A stretch of DNA of 64,000 nucleotides, taken from contig NC_090323.1 of the NCBI RefSeq assembly GCF_040869045.1, positions 261,830,392 to 261,894,391 of the forward strand, in the 5' to 3' direction. The notes under the pieces are model-generated. The model searched no databases, was not told where the DNA came from, and saw only the letters and a program-made list of their open reading frames with translations. Shown in pieces: positions 1-11,300 of this stretch. A program made the translations under genes and the position numbers. Every line of letters starts with the position of its first letter. Position 1 is the stretch's first letter. This DNA comes from Eurosta solidaginis (taxonomy: Eukaryota; Arthropoda; Insecta; Diptera; Tephritidae).

Positions 1-190
1 GCTTGGCAATGTGGTCTGCTTGTGCATTACTTTCGTGTCCCAGATGGCCCAGAACTGATTATGGCTCCCAGATCATTTAGTACATTCATGCACTAGCTTA
101 GAAGTTATTGTGTAGGACTGCAAGGCATGCACGGCTGTATGGTTGTTTAACATAATGAGGATACTCCTCGAGGATAAGCCACTCCGTAAA
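1..190 (-). pseudogene. RNase H fragment of a non-LTR retrotransposon
   Basis: Reading the minus strand, one frame gives an RNase H-like stretch (NNHTAVHALQSYTITSKLVH). After a frameshift another frame gives SVLGHLGHESNAQADHIAK, which matches the final RNase H block of LOA/I-type non-LTR elements (xxPGHxGxxxNxxAD). The two halves are out of frame and a stop lies between them, so this is a decayed piece. It runs off the window edge. The element family cannot be fixed from so little. Confidence 0.5.
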
Positions 191-1085
191 CAATCTCTAT
201 CGCAAACTTGTATTGCATAATAATGGGGTGCCCACTCCCGTCTTTCGGTCATCCAATAACGATCCGTCTGTGAATCAGATTTCTAAATCAGATTTCCTGT
301 TTGTCACAGAGTTTTGTCGCAGTGGACACATCAAAGTTCCGTGTAAATCTGAGCGGAGGGGCCATTGCATTGCATAGTTGCAGTATAAAATTTTCATTGA
401 ATTTTACTATTGCCTTTATATTCCTCGTCATGTTTCCGATATCTAGCTTAGAAATATTTCGAAGTCTTAGTGCAGCAAGTGTTTCCCCATTTTCTATGTG
501 AATGGGTAAGAGAGGAGTTTCCACTAAGGAACTAAGTTCATTGTTCTGACCGCACATTACAAATTAGTCGATGTAGTTTGCTTAATTACGTCATTGCTTT
601 TCTTTACGTGGCCTTCGACCACCAAACTGAAGAAACATAGGTGGATTTTGGCTTCCCAACAGTATTAAATGTCCAGTAGATCATTTGGGTGATAGCCATT
701 TTTTGCGATAGAGTCGAATGCAAGCAAAGAAAGCTGTTCCTTAAGGTAGCATCAACATGAACATTCCACGTGCAGATTCTGTACAGTGAAACCCATAGGT
801 ATTTTGCTTCCATGGAAAATCGGATTTTGGTAATAACCAGGGATGGTTCAACATCTTGCGCTCTTAAAAACGTTATTCACGTCTAAGGTTTTAAGGGGGA
901 CTACGCGCTTTGTGGGGATATCTGCGATCACGCTTAGAGTGCATTTTCTATCCAGCTAGCCTAGATCTCATGGGTCCATATTCTCGAGCCTCCTCCTAGC
1001 TTTTCCTTTTGTTAATCTTTTCAATGGCTTTTTTCTTTTTGTATGTCTCTGATAAGATGGTAGCTTGTCCCATCCACCTAGCCAT
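191..1085. other. No recognised gene
   Basis: Short open frames exist on both strands (for example 288-557 on the minus strand), but none shows a domain or codon pattern that I recognise. This may be the 5' remainder of the retroelement scrap to its left. Confidence 0.4.
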
Positions 1086-2460
1086 TATATATATTAAGCT
1101 GTGTTGATTTGCATGGACGAAAGTTAACCCATATCGCGCCATCGATTTTTCGATACGTTTTTGGGCTCAGGAAAAAAAGTTCCTCTAAGCATACTAAAAA
1201 AAATAATTTTCGAGCTTGCAAAATTTTCAGTTTTTGGGACTTGTTTTGGTCGAAATCGATTTTTTTCATTTTCAAGGCTCCAAATCATTTTTTATGTATA
1301 TGTTTCCGTTAGACCCACCAATAAGTATAACAAAATGATCAGGGGACGAGCTAAGTTAATTTAGCCATGTCCGTCTGTCCGTTTGCTTGAACGCAAACTA
1401 GTCCCTCAATTTTTGAGATATAATGATGAAATTTGGTAAGCAGGCATATTTTGATGGGGGATTTGACATTTGTCGGAATTGAATAAAAATCGATTTCGAA
1501 AAAAATGATGAAAATCCTCTTACCTGAACAGTCGATTGTATGGGATTTTTATTATAAATATGTCCGATCTTGACGATTTTTTCAGACAACCATCTATGCC
1601 CAATACGTAAGCTTGTGGTAAATTTTGATGTTGCTAGCTGTTAAGATGAGGCAGAAATGGGGCAGAAATGGCGAAAACCCTCTTATTGAACAATCGATTG
1701 TATGGGAGGTATATGATATAGTAGTCCGATCCGGCCGATTCCCACAAATGTCAAATCCCCCATCAAAATATGCCTGCTTACCAAATTTCATCAGTATATC
1801 TCAAAAATTGAGGGACTGGTTTGCGTTAAAACAACCGGACAGACAGACTTGGCTAAATCAACTTAGCTCGTCCCCTGATCATTTTGGTATACTTATTGGT
1901 GGGTCTAACGGAAACATATACATAAAAAATGATTTGGAGCCTTGAAAATGAAAAAAATCGATTTCGACCAAAACAAGTCCCAAAAACCAAAAAAAATTTT
2001 TTTTAAAAAACTGTTAATGCCAACGTTTTTATCGCATAATTTTAAGTGGGATAGGAACTATGAGACAAATTCGTTTTCATCGGCAACTCTTTTGCACGTT
2101 TCTGAAGAAACCCTTAAAAAAAATAGCGAAAAAAATTGTTTCACCAAAACACTCCTCAAAACCAGAAAAATTTTTTTTTTATTTTTCAAAAAACTGTTAT
2201 CGCCAAAGTTTTTAGCGGACAATTTTGAGTCGGACAGGGTATATATGATAATTTTAAAATCAAATGAAAATTTTTTAAGTAGGTCATGAAAAAAACCTTA
2301 AAAATCAAAGAAAAAAAGTCAAAAGACTCAAATTTTGCAGGCTCGAAAATTATTTCTTTTGGGTATGCTTAGCGGAACTTTTTTTTCCTGAGCCCAAAAC
2401 CTATCGAAAAATCGATGGCGCGATATAGGTTAATAAATCGACCAGCTTAATATATATGTA
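1086..2460. repeat. Long foldback (inverted-repeat) element, copy 1
   Basis: The outer arms (about 1086-1240 and 2330-2460) are inverted copies of each other. Both carry CGCGCCATCGATTTTTCGAT and then a TTTTGGGCTCAGG block. A second inverted pair lies inside: about 1240-1480 against 1740-1990, with shared blocks such as GATCAGGGGACGAGCTAAGT. The stretch 1990-2330 has no partner, so the right side carries an insertion or the left side a deletion. There is no credible transposase; open frames here are palindrome shadows. A shorter relative lies at 57903-58325. It resembles fly foldback elements or giant MITEs, and the class is unknown. Confidence 0.75.
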
Positions 2461-3219
2461 CTACCTTTAAACGTTGAAATATTCACTCAGTCCTTGTGGA
2501 CGCGTGCCGATCGCTGCAATTAGTTGGCAGTGAGATGATATTGTTTCTACGCAGCCTCAAGCTGTCATGTCCAGTTTTCGTCTTCCTAATTTGCCGATTT
2601 CTCGGGCCTCGTGCGATGATGAAAAAAACCTATCGATATCCAGTTTTAAAGGACGATAGAGAATTTTCCACCATTTTCGAATGATATGTTTGCTTCCATT
2701 ATTTTAGCCACTACTGTATGCCCCTATAGCGTCAACGTACGACATAATCAAAGAGCGCAGCACTCAAAAACAAATCCATGAGCTATTTGCGTGATTGTGC
2801 CTATTTAAGGTTTGGAAGGAAATTTCTTATCTCAGTGAAAATCTTAAATGCAGCATTCTCATCACATTGCAGTTACTCCTGGTGCTGTACTCAGATGCTG
2901 TTCATTCATCCAATCTTTTTTTATTTATTCTCATTTCTTGATTAAATTTGGTAACATAAGGTCATCGGTACCATAAGATCAATTGGCTTTATGACAAATT
3001 CAATTGGTTAGCATTAAGTACTTTTGATTAAATTGAAAATATATCAGACACTCAGGATTCAATTATTATGTTCGATTCATCGCTTTGTTAACAGCTTATT
3101 GCCGGCGGATCATCGTTTTTTGTTGGTTTCTAATCGTCTTGTTATCGGTGGGTTCAAGATGCATCACCGATTTTATATTGAAATTTTATTGACATCTGTT
3201 AACATAGCACGCCAATTAC
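2461..3219. other. AT-rich intergenic or intronic DNA, no gene seen
   Basis: No coding stretch or known repeat is recognised. From about 3050 the sequence grades into the GATAAC-rich minisatellite on its right. Confidence 0.5.
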
Positions 3220-3925
3220 AAATTGCTAACATACCGATACGAAACCCAAATTGTTTCGATATCAAACCGATATATTTTTGATAAAGATTATTTTTCGATA
3301 ACAAATCGAAAAAGTTTCGATAACATAGACACAACATGCCGATAATAACTTGGGAACATTCCCATAACAAATCCATGACTTTTCGACTAAAATCCGATAA
3401 CTTTTGACCTCATAACTACAATAATAATAATAATCGTTAACTTTTCGGTTAAAAATCTATAATTTTTTGATTTGATTAATACCTTTTAGATAACATATCT
3501 ACATTTTTTTTAAATAATGGATAGCAAATCAAAAATTTTTCGATTAAAAATCGAGAATACGTCGCTTATAACTTGGTAAATCCATAAACAACTTATCGAT
3601 AGCAAATCCATAGCTTTTTGATAACGTATCTACAACTTTTTTATAAATAGTCGATAAAACTTTGATTAAAAATAGATAGCAAATTTATAAAACTTCGATA
3701 ATAAATCGATAGCTCGTGTATACCTTGTCGATGATATAACTGAAACAAATTGATAACTCGTTAATAAGAAATGGTTAACGGGCCCAAACCACATAAGATT
3801 TTCATAACTCGTTTATACCTCATCGCTAATATATGCACCTGTAACAAACAAACCATCGGTAACAAACCGATTACTCATCGATAACAAACTGTTAGCACTT
3901 TGATAGAAAATTAATAACTTGCCGA
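3220..3925. repeat. Degenerate GATAAC-type minisatellite
   Basis: The stretch is built from diverged short units resembling TCGATAACAAATCGATAAC, interleaved with TTTT runs. The unit length drifts (about 17-25 bases) and copies are heavily mutated, so this is an old minisatellite rather than a young array. No coding signal is present. Confidence 0.7.
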
Positions 3926-3984
3926 CCGATTTCGGTTTCGGTTTTTTTTTCTTTCCTCTCCCCTTCTTTTGTTTTTTCCTTTCC

Positions 3985-5640
3985 CCGCCCCGCAGACACT
4001 ATGCGATCTATTGCAAACTAAGCTGAGACTGGTGGAGAACTGGAACAGGAGTAAAGGTCTATCGGTCAATTCAGCAAAAACTGAACTGGTTCTGTTCACT
4101 AGGAAATATAAGATTCCTGCGTTGTAGCTGCCGGTGCTAGCTGGTACGACCTTGACGCTGAGGGACTCTGCCAAATATCTAGCAGTAATTTTGGATAGGA
4201 AACTATCCTGGAGGGAAAACGCTTAGTAGCGTGTGATAAAAGAAAGCAACGGTGGTACTGTACAGCTGTAGGGGAGCTGTTGCGCGAAGATGGGGACTAT
4301 CACCGGATATTACCCTGTGGCTCTACACTGCAGTGGTTAGACCAATCCTCCTATATGGGGCATTGGTCTGGTGGACGAGCTTAGATACTAAATCAAACCT
4401 AGGGGTATTCCAGAAGGTACAAAGAAGAGCTCTAGTCTGCGTGGGGGGGAGCCCTGCGCACCACCCCTGCGGAGGCGCTGGATACTCTTTTTAATATAAT
4501 AGACTTAATCTGCTCCACGGCTGCGAGAGTTATCCGGCTGGAGAGACAATGTGGATGGCCATGCAACCATCCTTAAGAATCTGGATTCGCCTTCGTCGGA
4601 CTATTGCGCTCCGACTTTATTCTTCGATATGAAGTACGAGGTTGTTATCCCGGATAGGGATTATTGGTTGAAGGAGCCGCCGGACCTGAGCGATAGGCCG
4701 CAGATATATACTGACGGCTCCAAACCGGATAAAAAGATGGGCAGCGGGGTCTTTGCACCTCAACTAGGGTGCAATCTATCCTTTAACCTATCCGATCATT
4801 CGAGCGTCTTTCAGGCAAAGGTGGCTGCTATAAATGAGGCCGTTGATCGCCTGAGAAATGCTAATCACGGCTATAATCAAATTTGTATTTATTCTGACAG
4901 CCAGGCTGCACTAAAAGCGCTTGGATTGGTCACATGTAAGTCCAGGACAGTAGAGAAGTGCCGCAAATCTCTTACAGAGATTGCTGCCCAAACTTCCCTC
5001 AGTCTGGTATGGTTGCCTAGATACTCCGATATACCGGGCAATGAGATGGCTGATGAACTTGCAAGAGCGGGCACATCCGTTTCGCTTTCGTCGTCCTGGA
5101 AGGGATTGAGCATGCCGTCCGCTACCTGTAATCTGACTTTGAAAGGGATTTTCTTTAGGGAAGCGGGTGTGAGATGGAGTAATCTCGAATCCTGCTACCA
5201 CACCAAGCTCGTGTGGCCTGAATGGGATGTGACGCACAAGAAGTCTACTTCTTCTTGGGGGCGGGGAGGACATATATCTGGTGGTTGGACTTATAACCGG
5301 CCACATAGCAATCGGGAAGCATGCACAAAGGCTGGGTGCTCCCTATAATGATTACTGCAGGAGCTGCAAAGACGAAGAGGAGATAGAAACAGTCAAGCAT
5401 TTACGGTGCGATTGTCCTGTGCTTTGGCGCAAGAGGAAAACATCTCTGGGATCTCCCTTCTTTGACGATCTTTGTGATCTGGCTGAGTTGGAACCTAAGA
5501 AATTCCTGACATTTGCTGCATCGACGTGTTGTTTTGTGTAGGGGAGAGATCCACGTGGTATCACAATGGTACTTTTTGGGCCTAAGTGTACTGGTGCTCG
5601 CACCGGTGGCCACTCTAACCTGGCCTAACCTAACCTTCAC
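3985..5640 (+). pseudogene. LOA-like non-LTR retrotransposon, 5'-truncated (RT end, RNase H, zinc knuckle)
   Basis: From about 3985 the plus strand encodes the end of a reverse transcriptase (VENWNRSKGLSVNSAKTELV, then KYLAVILDRKLSWREN), with a stop in between. The thumb region follows at 4252-4494 (PILLYGALVWWTSLD). A G-run near 4443-4450 causes a frameshift, and RNase H continues at 4551-5348 with the expected acidic residues (YTDGSK, QAKVAA without the usual E, YSDSQAAL, GNEMADELA). The C-terminal Cys-rich motif (CRSCKDEEEIETVKHLRCDC) is in a third frame at 5281-5541. The 3' end is about 5636, in a short CCTAACCTAACC tail. All upstream domains are missing, as expected for 5' truncation during target-primed reverse transcription. 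LOA/Loa-type is my best family guess; I-type is possible. Confidence 0.85.
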
Positions 5641-5647
5641 CGCCCTA

Positions 5648-5735
5648 CATTTTTCTCTTTTCTTTTATTTTCTATTCTTTTCCTTTCTTTTCTTTTCATT
5701 TCTTTTCTTTTCTTTTCCTTCTTTTCCTTGCCTTG
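5648..5735. repeat. TTTTC-type pyrimidine microsatellite
   Basis: This is a run of (TTTTC)n and related pyrimidine-only units directly 3' of the LOA-like element. It gives phenylalanine/serine-rich spurious open frames. Confidence 0.85.
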
Positions 5736-6626
5736 GTTTACTGTTCAATTTCGCTTATATCACCTATACCAGGCATTGTACTAACTACACTTACGCTTAT
5801 ATTTTGTGTTCCCCTATACAGCATATCACTACCAAGAACTACCCTTGCGCTTACATTTAACTTACGCTTACATTCTAGCTTCGCCCAAACGGTGAGCAAA
5901 GATGTGTGCACATCAAAAGACTCGAGATGGTAGGGCCCTCTAGTGACTTGAGAAAAGTTCACGTAGTACTGCTTCCGTTTTCTACTGGGGTATTTACACA
6001 TTTTTTAGAGGCGACTGTCTGTCTTGTGTTGATGTCAGTAATGCAGTTGGAATTCGTTAAAAGGTTTCTCAAAGCTGAATTTTATTGAAAAAGATACACA
6101 GAATCAATCAAGGGGCTTTATTTAATTATGCGGCACCTTTTGTTAGGTTTTAGATTTTCAAGCATCTTCTTTGGTTTCAAATGTTATCTTTCGGTAAAAT
6201 CTTTTCTTAGATTAACGAGTATGATGATTTTGTTGTATTGTTGCATGTAGAGAATGTGGCAACTGGTTTATTGATTGTTAGCGGCAGGTTGTTGCATCTA
6301 ATTTTTAGAGTCTAATTCAATTAAGGTTCCTTCTCAAAATTTAAATGTTTAATTAGTTCTAGCAGTTTAAATATAAATTGAAAAGTATTTCATTATTTAT
6401 TTAGAGTGTTCTTTTGGTTATTTTCCTTTCAAATTCATTGTCCCTTATTGTTTTTGTGAATGTGTTTGTGTGTTTGTTGCATATGTAAAAAATATTTATT
6501 AATCAATATAATTTAATAATTTTTCCACATGCCGTTCATTCAATGCTTCCTTCCACGGGATTTCCAGTTAATGGGTTTAGTATTAAAAAAAAAATTATTC
6601 AAACAAATTTTTTATTCGCTGCAAAT
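5736..6626 (+). other. Probable intron upstream of the Q-rich exon
   Basis: No open frame of note is present. The right end carries intron signals for the plus-strand exon at 6656: a TACTAAC branch site and a pyrimidine tract. The upstream exon of that gene was not found in the window, so the intron may be long and may contain the LOA-like element to its left. Confidence 0.4.
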
Positions 6627-6655
6627 TACTAACAAATCGCTCTTTTCTATTGCAG
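6627..6655 (+). promoter_or_regulatory. Intron branch point and 3' splice site
   Basis: TACTAAC at 6627-6633 is the textbook branch-point heptamer. It is followed by a pyrimidine-rich tract and TTGCAG ending at 6655. The branch adenosine at 6632 lies 24 bases from the exon, a normal distance in flies. Confidence 0.75.
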
Positions 6656-6921
6656 ATCTTTACCAACATTCTCAACAGTATTCACGCAGTATTTTCTATA
6701 ACAACAACAACAACAGCGCTGGCAACAGCAATACAGTTAATAGCAGCAGCAATAGTTTACATGCGCATTTTCCGTATTTGCAACAACAGCAGCAACAACA
6801 ATTACATCAACATTCCCAACATTTGCAACAACAGTCAGCATTGTCGGCATTATCGCAGCATGTTGCTGAGAGTGCAATATGGCAGCAACATCATCCCACT
6901 CAACATTCACATTTACTATAG
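6656..6921 (+). CDS. Terminal coding exon of a glutamine/asparagine-rich protein (gene not identified)
   Basis: The exon begins after a strong acceptor. Its first two bases (AT) complete a codon from the previous exon; it ends at TAG 6919-6921, leaving 87-88 residues of C-terminus. The protein is low complexity: a run of five Asn, Ser/Asn-rich spacer, seven Gln in YLQQQQQQQLHQHSQHLQQQ, then a less repetitive end (ESAIWQQHHPTQHSHLL). Such tails are typical of fly transcription factors and RNA regulators, but I do not recognise the gene. CAA/CAG codons are mixed, which argues that Gln is selected at the protein level rather than being pure microsatellite. ATTAAA at 7162-7167 could serve for polyadenylation. 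Other exons lie outside the window or are unrecognised. Confidence 0.6.
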
Positions 6922-7499
6922 CATTTAAAAATATTGCTGATGACTGTGTGTGTGTATCAACGTATACCCAACACTATCATACACAAATTCATATTCCCCG
7001 CGTTCCAATGAGCAATGACCCAGATCCCGATACAAATTTTACATGCATATGCAACAAATTCATCCATATGGATCACATTGTTGTTGCATTAGCATGTTAA
7101 ATTTCTATCGGGATCTGGATCACTGTCCACTGGACCGCGAGGATTAAGTAGTTGGCTCGGTATTAAATGAAAGCAAATACAGGCGATGGCTTTACAAAAC
7201 TATAAGGCAGTTTTCTAGGAGCCAATTTAAAACCCTTTTTTTAGATAGTAACAGCCTGAGCCTGCAAAGTTTCACTTTTATTGTAACTCTCCCACAAGAA
7301 CTGTTCTCATAACACTTGACCTGCTAAACGCTCTCTAAAAACCTCAAAAGATAATCGATAAACTACAGATCACCTTAAAAATGGAACGAAACGAATTTGT
7401 TTAATTTATCCACTTTAAAACGATGAGTCCATAACGTAATATCCGGGCTGGTGTCTTCTCGGAACAACTGCAGGACGAACTTGCTACTAGGGCTTTTGC
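6922..7499 (+). other. Probable 3' UTR of the Q-rich gene, then non-coding DNA
   Basis: The region follows the TAG stop and holds an ATTAAA at 7162-7167. No other coding feature is evident. Confidence 0.35.
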
Positions 7500-7990
7500 T
7501 TGGTTAGGTTAGATTGAACTGGTCTGTGAGAACCTCGTATAGACTGAGTGAGTCCGTAGTGTTGCCAACAGTTTGTTTAACGATCAAAAACCAGGACCTA
7601 TGGTATAAAATAACTCCGCCCTCTTGGCAAGTACTTGAATCTTTCGAGGACTTGTGCCACTTGCTACTTCCAGATCTGATAGCTGTATCACTCCTAAAAG
7701 CTGGAGTCTTAGCCTGGCAAGCGGAAGGCACGAGCACAAAACTTTTAACATCTGCTACAACTAACCAAGCCTAATTTAATAGCATGTGACACCAGAAGGC
7801 AGTGTCAGAATACCCGCCATGAGTTAACAGTTCTCTGTTTTTAATAATAGGAATAACTTTGTTAATCTAAGGTTGTAAGATCTACACATAATCTTCGACA
7901 CTTTACAGCCCCGCGCTTGAACCCACGCCTTTCTCGCTTGTTCGATCATGTTCAACTCTCGCCTTCTCTCAACCTCCAATCTAATAAATA
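7500..7990 (-). pseudogene. 3' end of a LOA-like non-LTR element (fragment)
   Basis: The stretch is clearly homologous to 19120-19620. Shared blocks include AACCAGGACCTATG and CATGTGACACCAGAAGGCAG, and the CTAACCTAACC tail sits at the low-coordinate end (complement of GGTTAGGTTAG at 7501-7511). It covers the C-terminal region after RNase H and the 3' UTR on the minus strand. Frames are broken. It is one of three copies of the same subfamily in the window (also 19120-20985 and 58815-59945). Confidence 0.75.
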
Positions 7991-8292
7991 AGCCGAGTAG
8001 CAAATTTTGCATTAATTGAAAATCGATTAGCTCGATGTAGGAAGTGAATTTGCCTGCATCTCTTTCTATCACTCGCTGAAGATAGCTGGCCGATGCGTCG
8101 CCATCTTGAACATCCTATCAAAACGTTAAACCTTAGCCATCTTGAACATCCTGTAAGGCAGTTGATGTATAATATATCACACTTATTTTGTACACAATGG
8201 AGCTTGAAGCTTCCAAGTAGAGTCAGTTATCACTGACGCAACTTGTTAAGAAACAGCCCCAACTAATGATTAATGATGAAGCAGATGGCTGT

Positions 8293-8630
8293 GGCCGCCG
8301 TAGTGTGATGGTAGCGTGCTCCGCCTACCATACAGAAGATCCTGGGTTCACGCTCCGGGCAAAGCAACATCTACAATTTTAGAAACGGGTTTTTCAAGTA
8401 GAAGAAAATGTGTATAAGCGTTTGGCAAGCACCCCGAGTGTACTTCTGTCATGAAAAAGCTCTCAGTGAAAACTCATCTGCCTTGCAGATGGCGTCCGGA
8501 GTCCCGGAGTTAGTCCCGTCCGGCATTTTGTAGGAAAAAGTAAAAAAAGGAGCACGACGCAAATTGGAAGAGAAACTCGGCTTTAAATCTCTTCTAAGGT
8601 TATCGCGCCCTACATTTATTTTTATTTAGT
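8293..8630 (+). mobile_element. tRNA-derived SINE, copy 1
   Basis: The head GGCCGCCGTAGTGTGATGG contains a Pol III A-box-like block (TAGTGTGATGG). About 40 bases on, GGGTTCACGCT is a mutated B box. The body matches the copies at 31548-31830 and 34426-34794 (CCCGAGTGTACTTCTGTCATGAAAAAGCTCTCAGTG, given here only as a position range 8430-8470). The 3' end is a short TTTATTTTTATTT-like tail. The head resembles tRNA-Gly in its A-box/anticodon region, but the parent tRNA is uncertain. Confidence 0.75.
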
Positions 8631-9920
8631 TGGATTACAATAACTCCACAACGCTATTACGTATCGCAGAACTCATTGAAAATGTACAATAAAAAGAAAC
8701 TATTCGAAAAGTCGAATCTGTCACTAGTCGAATGCATACATCTAGTCAATTGATTTACTAAACAACTTTTGCTAATCAACTAATCATTTATTGGAATTGT
8801 AGAGCTCTACTTTTCACCCATCTTTCGAACTCAGCTAGTATAATTTTTCAAGCGAAAGTATTACCAATCGGAAAGTCATGTGGATTCTTGCAAAACTCAT
8901 TAAGGTGTCATGATGTTTGCATTCACTCGAGCAGCTTAACTAGTAGAACTTGTGGTGCTAAATTTACCTTTTACATCCTCTTAGGGCGTCACTTAATGTA
9001 ATAATATGCTACATACAGGAGCTAAATAAAAGCAAAGAAACTCGCAGACAAATTGTCTTTTTGACTTGAGGGCACAATTTCCAACCAGCATATTAAAATT
9101 TCCTTTCGCCCTAGAAGAATTTACCATAGACTTTTACGCTCTGCATAACTTGCCATACTTGCAACGGGTGCTATCTCCTTTTGATTTACGGCCTGCCAAC
9201 CTTTTAAATTATATTTTTCTAAATATGGGCGGTGCCACGCACATTTTTGAGTTCTTACCAAATTATCGCGCATTTTTCGAAAATTTGATGCTATACAAAG
9301 TCCTTGAGACTTAAGGGATAGAAATATTACATTACATTAAGATAAGGTTGGTTTAGACATTGAAAGGGTTAGTTTTTTCTAAAAACTGCCAACTCCGAAC
9401 GGCATCTGTAAAGCAAGGTGCACTTTTCCACAGAGAAACCTGTCTTGACAGTAGAAGACTCGAAAGGCTTTCTAGCCACTGCAAATGGCGACTATATTTT
9501 GGAAAGTTTTTTAAAGTACTTTCATCCTAGTTTTGCGTCACTTGAGTCGGAGACCTATGGTTAGTTTGTTTCCAAAGTGAACGTCGCAGCGGAGCACGGT
9601 TAAGTGGCTCAAACTTTGAAAAAAAATTGCAGCCCTCAAAATTCTGGGCAATAACATTTCGCTGATTTGAGTTGACCAAAAATAATCTTAACTTAAATTA
9701 TAAAAATATACTTTTGCTTTCACTTAATACCGATTTAGTTCGCCACGCAGTGTACTATCAAGAAATTTACATACATATACATACATATATTATACAGTGT
9801 GCGTAAAAAAACTAACGCCACAAGCACAAAAAAGGGCATTTGTGCATATAAACCAAATACAATCGTAAAAATTTTAGCTAAGCAAATATCGAAATTAGTA
9901 TGATTCAATAAAAATAATAT
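8631..9920. other. No gene seen; small SINE scrap inside
   Basis: AT-rich DNA with a fragment of the tRNA-derived SINE (9386-9445, minus strand). An 82-codon open frame at 9066-9314 shows no recognisable domain. Confidence 0.4.
9386..9445 (-). mobile_element. Fragment of the tRNA-derived SINE
   Basis: AACTCCGAACGGCATCTGTA matches the body of the SINE at 34426-34794 (GACTCCGAACGGCATCTGCA there). Neither the head nor the tail is present. Confidence 0.6.
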
Positions 9921-10332
9921 CTACAGCACGAACACGAAAATAGCAGAGGCATATTCATTTTCTCTCAAAATTTGTATTGATTTTTCACAATTTTTTTTCC
10001 GAAAGGTCAATGAAAAAAAAACTGGCACACTTTTCGGAAAAAAATTTCAAATATCAATGCTAATTTTGAGAGACCTATTATTGTATTTGGTCAGACTAAA
10101 ATTGATTGGGCCATAAAACTGCATACTCAAAAAAATTCAGAAATTTAGAATTTACAATTTTCATAAAATTCGTGGGAGTTCTCGAATTTTTTCGATCACG
10201 TTTTTGGCATTGGTTGCAGTTATAAAGTTAATCGATATTTTACCTTAAATTATCAAAAATAAAAACAGAAAATTTAATAGACGAAATTTTGATTAAACAA
10301 TAACTCAGCTATTTTCGTGTTTGCGACTGTAG
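9921..10332. repeat. Nested inverted repeats (hairpin-forming, MITE-like)
   Basis: There are two inverted pairs. Arms 9921-9949 and 10306-10332 share GCTATTTTCGTGTT. Arms 9961-10004 and 10031-10073 share TCTCTCAAAATT and TTTTTTCCGAAA and would form a stem with a loop of about 26 bases. ACCAAATACAAT at about 9852 and its complement near 10081-10093 suggest a third, crossing pair. No coding capacity. Confidence 0.65.
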
Positions 10333-11300
10333 TTAAAAATTTGTTAAAGAAAATCATTAGTTTTTAACCAAATTCGTATAACAATTAAGTAAGAAATACC
10401 TTATATTTAAAGTTAATATGTATACTTTATATTTATATTACATAGATAAATAAGTCTTGAAAGTTAAGTTATGAAAACTTGTAAAAAAAAATGATATAAA
10501 TAGCTGTTAAACTTCTTGGTAATGTACATATATAACTATCATGTAACTCATTACACTTGTGCACTTATTCGAATACGAGTGTGACCACATTCTCTAAAAA
10601 CAAACAAGAATTTAGTAGGAGCAAAATTGTTATTAAATATAAGAAAGAAGAAATTATTTTTTCAATCAAGCCAGTAAGGCCATTCTCTCGGCGAAGTGCA
10701 TCCGAATCCATATAAAAAAAAGTATTGCTGTTGCTCAGTGCTATTTTAAGCTGGCTCAGTTTATCAAGGAAACTTTGTTCTCACTGTCAAAGGTTTCTTG
10801 TCCAGTCGGAATATTCCCATTCAAAATCCTTTATTTTGCTCAAATCGGAGAGTTAAACGGTGGTTCGACGCTCAAGAGTTGTATTGTGATATTTAACTTC
10901 TTCCACGCTGTTTTGTAAGAAAAAATTTCCGACAGTAACTCAGGGACGCTCTGTAAATCGTTCACTACAATGCCATTATTGCAAGCATCCATCATGCCCG
11001 GATTTCCAGGCATTACTTTAATAAATTAATTTCATCAATCAGTATCTCAAGCACGTCGCATTAACGCCTTTCAACCTCATGCTGTTCTTTTGTCTTTTTA
11101 CTAGTTGTCTCTCCTCTCTCTTCGCATATCAATAATTCTCACCAGTTGCTCTTCTCAGCTAAGTGGAATCCTACAAAGTCAGTAACGATATTACGACTTT
11201 GCTCTCACAGGGCAGGTTCGAAACCCGAAAGGAGAAAAAATCAGATTCCTTTTTTTCAGAACACCAAATCGAGGGCAAAGTTTCTTTGCCGTACCGTGCG
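10333..11300. other. AT-rich DNA, no gene seen
   Basis: No coding stretch or repeat is recognised with confidence. GGTTCGAAACC near 11216 resembles a Pol III B box, but no convincing tRNA fold surrounds it. Confidence 0.4.

Noticed and set aside
3911..4174. Minus-strand 87-codon frame with basic tail
   Set aside because: It is antisense to the RT remnant and a pyrimidine tract.
5600..5640. Interstitial telomere
   Set aside because: Only two CCTAA units, located exactly at retrotransposon 3' ends.
11146..11230. tRNA gene suggested by GCTAAGTGG and GGTTCGAAACC
   Set aside because: Spacing is too long for a standard tRNA, and no acceptor stem forms.
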